64,000 nucleotides of DNA from Gordionus sp. m RMFG-2023 (lineage: Eukaryota > Nematomorpha > Gordioida > Chordodea > Parachordodidae): positions 50,734,569 through 50,798,568 of the forward strand of contig NC_088776.1 of assembly GCF_954871325.1 (NCBI RefSeq), given 5' to 3'. Positions 58,491 to 64,000 of the stretch are shown one piece after another. The notes beneath the pieces are model-generated. The model was not told the origin of the DNA. It ran no database searches and saw only the letters and a program-made list of their open reading frames with translations. The stretch's first letter is position 1. Each line of letters opens with the position of its first letter. The translations under genes were made by a program, and so were the position numbers.

Positions 58491-59276
58491 ATTCTGAAAA
58501 CATGTGTGTTTGCCTTACTTTCTAGAGGATTTATTTTAGAATGAGGCTATAAGAAGCTAGTAGTCAAGTCAAAGCCAATTTTATAAACAAAGGTCAACTA
58601 TAACAGTAATTCTAGTTTATATCGGATTGGTGGGTAGTGACAGTTAAACCAATTTTTTTTGTAAAGATTATTTGTGAAATATATTAAGTGATCGGCTTGG
58701 CAAATAAAACTTCATAAAATACATGTGGAATTTTAAATTTTACCTTATTATTTTGACTACTCAAGTATGATATAAAATTATTTAAAAATAGCAGATATAT
58801 TGCATTTCTATTTTACCCAGATGCAGCATTATACATAGTTTTTATATAAAAATTACTCATTATATCATTAACGAAAATGCTAACAAAAATATATCCCTCA
58901 AAAGTAGTGTTATTAAATGTCTCGATTTGAGACGAAAAACGGCTAACTCAATATGCTATTCAGAAAAATATTAAACAAGCCTGAATATTTGCTTATATAT
59001 GGCACAAAGGTTTTGACATCTATTAGCGAAATCTCAAGGTATAGGCAATATTCTTCAGCTAGCCGTTTTTAAAAATCAGCACATATCGAGCCGCTTAACA
59101 ACACTATTCTAAGGTATGAAATGAAATATATTATATTCCCAAATAAATAAAATTTAAAAGGCATTTATAAACCTTAACGCTTTCAATGTTCGGTCAACAT
59201 TTTGATCTCTCTCTGTTTTTTAAATTTAAGATCATCAGATTATCATCTTATATATATATATGCAAATATTAGTATT
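58491..59276. promoter_or_regulatory. Divergent intergenic region between MTRR-like and MBOAT genes
   Basis: The two ATGs lie 786 bp apart on opposite strands. The region must contain both 5' ends, possibly a shared promoter, and holds a 202-bp foldback MITE (58905-59106). No flavodoxin-like coding sequence was seen on the minus strand here. Specific promoter elements could not be assigned. Confidence 0.5.
58905..59106. mobile_element. Foldback MITE, TAGTGTTGTTAAA family
   Basis: Starts TAGTGTTATTAAATGTCTCG and ends GAGCCGCTTAACAACACTA. The inner arms AACGGCTAACTCAATAT and CAGCTAGCCGTT are present. Lies in the short divergent promoter region. Confidence 0.85.
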
Positions 59277-62200
59277 ATGAGCGAACTCTCAGTTCCCAAT
59301 TATAGAGGCTTTAAATATCTAGAGCCATTATCAGATATAGTTAATTTACCTATAGATCAAGTAATTAAAAAAGAATATATTTTTGTTAATGTACTATTAG
59401 CTAAATTTTGTTGTCACTCAATTATTGGGATTAATTCTTGCTTATATATTACGTAAGAAACTAAATCCTTTAAAAACATCATATAATGTTCGGATGGCTT
59501 ATTGTCTCATAATCGGATTTGTATTTTTATACTACTGTTTTGGGAAGTAGGATTATATTATCATATTTTAATAAAAAAAATCTATAGTGATTGCCTCCAT
59601 GTTGTTATACTATGTTCAATCTCATATATTTTTATTTATCTATCCCCAAAGGTAGAACGTTTCCATATGTAAGAAATTAACATTATTAATTTAATATTAT
59701 TTTATATATATTAGATTTCTATCTATTTTTGTCTTCATTTATTTGTCATTTATACATTTTTCAAGGATGACAGAAAAATATCATACATATACTTTAGATA
59801 TTACTGGGTTATACATATAAATGCTATATATATTATATAAAACTTAAATTTAGTCCACTAATGGTTATGACACAAAAATTAACAAATTTAGCATTTAGTT
59901 TACATGATGGAACATGCAAACTAAAATATCAGCAAACACCACTAATTAAAAAACGAGCAATAAAGTTATAAATTTAGCTTAAATTTATCATTTTTATAAA
60001 TTTTTAGTCGAATACCAAATATTCTTGAATATTTAAGTTACTGCTTTCACTTTCAAACACTTCTAACTGGACCATTATGTTTTTATAATGACTACATAGA
60101 GTTTATAAATGGGAAAAATTTTACCAAACATATTAAAAGTTTATAGACAATTTAATTTGATTAATAAAAAAGTTTGAATGTTATTAAGATTTAATAAATG
60201 TTATAATTTAATAGTACATTTCTGAATATTTTTATAAAATTTCTACTTACTAATAAAGCAGATGAAGTTACTTCAACCACATCAGAGCTCATTAGAAAAT
60301 CTCAAAATGGTTCTTTAAAGAGTGATCAAAACAATGATAATAATGACCAAGTTAAGATTATATATTATAAAAAAAATTAAAATATTTTTATTAATAGTTG
60401 GATGACAAATGTACTAAAAATCGTTATGCACATAGTGATAATGCAAATATATCAAAATGCAATAACAACTACACTATTGAATCTATATACCAAATCTCAG
60501 CTTTAGTTAGTTTATAAACAACTTTCTTCCTCTAATAATATTCATTCATTTTACTTTAAAATTAATCAATAATAATGTAAATTTCAAAAATTTTAAATCT
60601 AAAACACATTCCTTGCCCATTTAAGGTTATTTGATTTAGAGATATCCTAAAATATTTTTAAAATATGATTATAAAATTAACTAAATATTACTAATAACAA
60701 CATAACTAGTTCTGATTTTAGCATTGAACAAAAATTTCTTCTTAAATTGGTTAAAATCTAAAATAATGAATATATTTATTTATAAGAAACCATGCCTCAC
60801 GAAATTTATGACTGCATTGGCATTGGCTTATACCTTAGTTATAGTCAGACCACTGTTTCCCATAGAATTGAACCATAGTGAGTCACACAATCTTATATAT
60901 AGCTATAGTGGACATTTTTTTTAAAAAAAAATGCTTGATTATTTCTATTTTTATTTTTAGAATATTTTTTTATTGGCTAAACATTTCTAAATTGGCCAGT
61001 TTGATATATCAAAAGGACAGGATACAATAATAATATTAAATTTTAGAAAAAAAAGGCAAGTGGGTATCAACTGAAAAATTTGTTATAAGCTAATACAGAC
61101 TTAATAACTATCTACTTACAAAAAATTTAGTAATCATTTTTTTAATTAGGAATAAATAATTTCTATTTTCTATTCTTTTCCCAATAGACATTTTCTTTAA
61201 AATGTTAGTATCTAAAACTGGATTGGCAGATATCGATATAATATATCGCCAAATATATCAGATTGGCCTATAATAATTTATATCGGTAACACCTCTAATT
61301 GTAGCAAATAAGGATGTTGTTTTTGATTTTTTTTAAAAATTTTAATAAGACAATAATATTTTTGCAAAATTGATAAATTTATATTTTGATTAAAGAAAAA
61401 AGAAAATGGCTTATTTTATAACATGATATTTGGCGGCTAAATTTATATTCCTTTGATTTTTAAATAATTTGCTCAAAATTTTGAGCTATGATCATAAAAT
61501 TGAATATTTTTTTTTAGATCAAAAAAATATTGCGATTTTATTATGAAAGATTTTTTGCAAAAAAAATGTGGAATTCTAAGGTAAAATAAAAAACTATCGG
61601 AAGTTTTTAAATTTTAATCAAATCTTATGTTAAAATTTTGAAACCTATTAAATTTTCTACAATTATAGCTCTTTTTTTTCGTTAAAATTACGAAAGTTTC
61701 TGAATTTAATTTTTGATATTTAGGCCACAGCGTAAAAATATCTTCTGAGATTTAAAAATCCTTGAAGATTTTTTTTTTTATTTTGAAGAGCAATTTCAAA
61801 TCCTGAATAAAAATTAAATAACATTTGTTTATAACTTTCAACAATATTAATTATTCTTCTGATCATTTTTTAAATTTTAATTAGTAAACATTTTTAATAC
61901 ATAAAATCATCGATCATTGATATTTCAAAAATATATGCCAAAAATTATGTATTGTTATATTAGGCTAATTCTAAAATATCAATAAATTCGATTCACAAAC
62001 TTTTATCGAAAAAGAAGAAATAAGCATTGTTTTTTTTAATATATAAATAAAAACATGTCCAAAATATAATTCTTGAATATATGCCAAAAATGAATAATTG
62101 ACATAAATGTCCTGGACAAAAAGACCTGAACAAAAGTACTCCGGATTAAAATGCCCATGGACTGAAAGACACCGGATAAAATCCCCCAATTTTTGAAGAA

Positions 62201-63216
62201 AATTTAAATGAAAGAGATAATTTTTTTAAATTATCTATATTTTTATAGCATTTAAAAATTTTCAAAAATTAAGGTATTTTTGCCCAACGTTTTTTTGTTC
62301 TTGGGTATTTTTATTCAGTGCCTTTTCGTTCAGGACATTTACATTCGCCAAAAATTATGTATTGTTATATATTTTTATAAATATTTTATTTTTCCTGACA
62401 TAAAATCCGAGATTACAGTTTCATCCACAATTATTCTTTGTTCGACCGAACCGTTTACTTATGGATATCGAACGCTATGCAAAGGATCAAATACTATTTT
62501 GCATGGACTTGCGGTTATACATATTCTTAAATTTTTTTTTTTTAAAAAAAAGATCAAATATTTTGCTCTCCGTTTTTTATATTTTGCTTACGCATATGTA
62601 AAAAGTTTTTTTTGTCTTAAAGAATATTATTTTAGCGCTCTGGGATTTTCCCTTTTCCCCCTATCGACGCCATTGTTATCGACTTTAATAAAAGTTCGTA
62701 TGGCGTGTAACATTAAAAAGCTTAAGATAAATTTCTTACGCTATATTGCCAGTCTTCCCTTAAATTTAAATGTATATAGTCAATTGACCTTGTTTTTTTT
62801 TTAAAAAAAAATAAAATAATAAAGGATAGTAAAAATTAAATATTAAGAAAATGTAGATAAAACGTGATGTTAATTAATTGACTTTTTAACGATAATGATA
62901 TGAGATTTTTTTATTTATTAAGCTCAAATTTTAGAATCTCGCCATTACTTTCATAGCTTATTTTTTTTTAACAAATTTAACATATGTTTTTTTTAAAATG
63001 TCGTATCCTGTATCCAATTTTCTTGTTCAAAAAATAGATTATTTTCATCAACTCTCTCTATATATAAATTAATTACAGCTGATCTAGTTAGCAATGTATC
63101 TGGCTTGGGTTTCAACGGGTTCGTTGAATCGTCAGAATCAAATACCAACGACGAGGCGATCACTACCAATGTCAGAGGAAAGAATAAGGATCCAGATAAT
63201 GTCCCTACCTCATCAA
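59277..63216 (+). CDS. MBOAT: MBOAT1/2-type lysophospholipid acyltransferase, 5' part
   Basis: Membrane-bound O-acyltransferase that reacylates lysophospholipids at the ER. Exons: 59277-59360, 59401-59546, 59588-59668, 59715-59807, 59854-59964, 60008-60138, 60259-60350, 60398-60505, 60787-60881, 62419-62513, 63079-63216. All are GT-AG and phase-consistent, giving 391 residues so far; the gene leaves the window. Blocks matching MBOAT1/2 in order: PLSDIVNLPIDQ, LNFVVTQLLGL, YCFG, DITGPLMVMTQKLTNLA, SLHDG, RIPNILEYLSYCFHF, TGPLCFYNDYIEFI, RPLFPIELNH, RIKYYFAWTCAD and SGLGFNGF. The catalytic Asn and His region lies beyond 64,000. Exons 7-8 encode a polar loop, rich in Asn/Asp/Ser, of about 67 residues. 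The Ser/Asn/Asp-rich end of exon 11 is longer than usual for the family; its donor at 63217 is a guess. MBOAT5/LPCAT3 is the main alternative. Confidence 0.88.
60882..62418 (+). other. MBOAT intron 9 with repeat fragments
   Basis: 1.5 kb. Around 61200-61300 is a fragment with TATCGATATAATATATCG and a TATCGGTAACACCTCTA end, resembling the TAGAGRTGT..CCGATA-type transposon termini. At 61937-62370 a 24-bp direct repeat (beginning GCCAAAAATTATGT) brackets a segment whose inner parts ATAAATGTCCTGGAC and GTTCAGGACATTTAC are inverse. Confidence 0.6.
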
Positions 63217-64000
63217 GTAACATAAACCTTAATCTCCAAAGCTGTTTTATCCTGCATTCACAGTTTGTGTGGATTTGCTAGGTATACAATATACCACCCC
63301 GCGAATTCGCGCATATTTTATATACTTTGCCGTGAATTCGTGCTAAATGTAAATGTAGGATTTTTAATTTAAAAAAAACCTTTTTAAAAGTGATAACATA
63401 TATAGACGCAGCTTATCCATACAATTTCCTTAAAAGTTTAAATAAATAAAAAATAGAATAGATTTGGATCTACCCTAAAATAATTTTATATACTTAGTTT
63501 AAGTTTTCATCGTGATATTTTAAACGTAAAATTTTAAATTTATTATTTTTAAAAAATGATTTCGTTTTCTAAAATTTTAACTGGTAGATTACTGATCATA
63601 AATTTGGAACTGCCAAGTTCTGAATCCTAAATTTGGGACTCTTCCATGTAGTCTTCCAGGTTGTGTTGTTAAATGGCCCGATTTAGGTTTTTAAAAATCG
63701 CCCGATTAAGGTTTTAGACAAAATAATATTATGTAAACCCAACAAACCATTCTGCCATCTATGAGAAAAATCTCCCCGAATACATAATGTTACTTTGGCT
63801 TAAATCTTAATCTCACCAAATCGACCCAAACTAGAGGTGCTTTGGTTCCGATTCCAAATTGTTATAGTGATCAAAAAAATTAAACCTCTAAAATGAATCG
63901 CGCAAAATTTTAAACGTCCAGGTTTCAAACTCTGATTTTAATGTTCGAATTTTGTCCATTTTTGGCACATGTATTTTTTAAAAAGTTATTTTTTATATTT
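63217..64000 (+). other. Downstream MBOAT intron to window edge, with a decayed MITE
   Basis: No further MBOAT exon recognised. A TAGTGTTGTTAAA-family relic begins TTGTGTTGTTAAATGGCCCG at 63661 and fades by about 63835. Confidence 0.55.

Noticed and set aside
62280-62804. Continuous + strand frame of 174 residues
   Set aside because: The MBOAT exon at 62419-62513 lies here in a different frame and accounts for the conserved sequence. The long frame is incidental.

Overview
This looks like a strongly AT-rich genome from an animal, most likely an invertebrate; I cannot place it more precisely. The evidence is four host genes of animal type: a slicer-type Argonaute, a peripherin-like tetraspanin, a methionine synthase reductase-like flavoprotein, and an MBOAT1/2-type lysophospholipid acyltransferase. 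Three are split by GT-AG introns, which I placed by eye from splice signals, reading phase and remembered family alignments. Every exon join keeps phase, so I trust the exon sets, but no transcript evidence was available. Intron lengths fall into two classes: many of about 38-90 bp, and a few of 1-16 kb that hold most of the repeats.

Layout. 1-9,238 has no host gene but carries two hAT DNA transposons, 1,315-5,449 and 5,943-7,989. Each has matching terminal inverted repeats and a perfect 8-bp target-site duplication. 9,239-34,175 (+) is a complete Argonaute gene of 19 coding exons encoding about 889 residues, with the DEDH slicer tetrad intact. Its fourth intron (10,015-25,777, 15.8 kb) holds a short tandem array with a TTAA-flanked MITE, a higher-order satellite, a 2.65-kb foldback element inserted in that satellite, a tRNA-derived SINE head, a Tc1/mariner relic, and a 3.3-kb element with terminal inverted repeats. 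37,146-39,470 (-) is a single-exon tetraspanin with a very long C-terminal tail. 43,652-58,490 (-) is the methionine synthase reductase-like gene. It has the FAD/NADPH half but no visible FMN (flavodoxin) half. Its 10.4-kb intron holds a hAT copy inserted into another copy of the same family, plus several MITEs. 59,277 to beyond 63,216 (+) is the MBOAT gene, starting 786 bp from the flavoprotein ATG in divergent orientation and running off the right edge.

Functional links. The Argonaute is the RNA-guided silencing nuclease. The most notable structure in the window is inside its own transcription unit: the near-palindromic foldback in intron 4 would form a roughly 1.1-kb double-stranded hairpin in the Argonaute pre-mRNA, which is the kind of substrate an Argonaute pathway consumes. 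Whether it is ever diced is untested. The flavoprotein and MBOAT genes may share a promoter region but have no obvious common pathway. I found no LTR retroelement, CRISPR array, rRNA gene or convincing functional tRNA.
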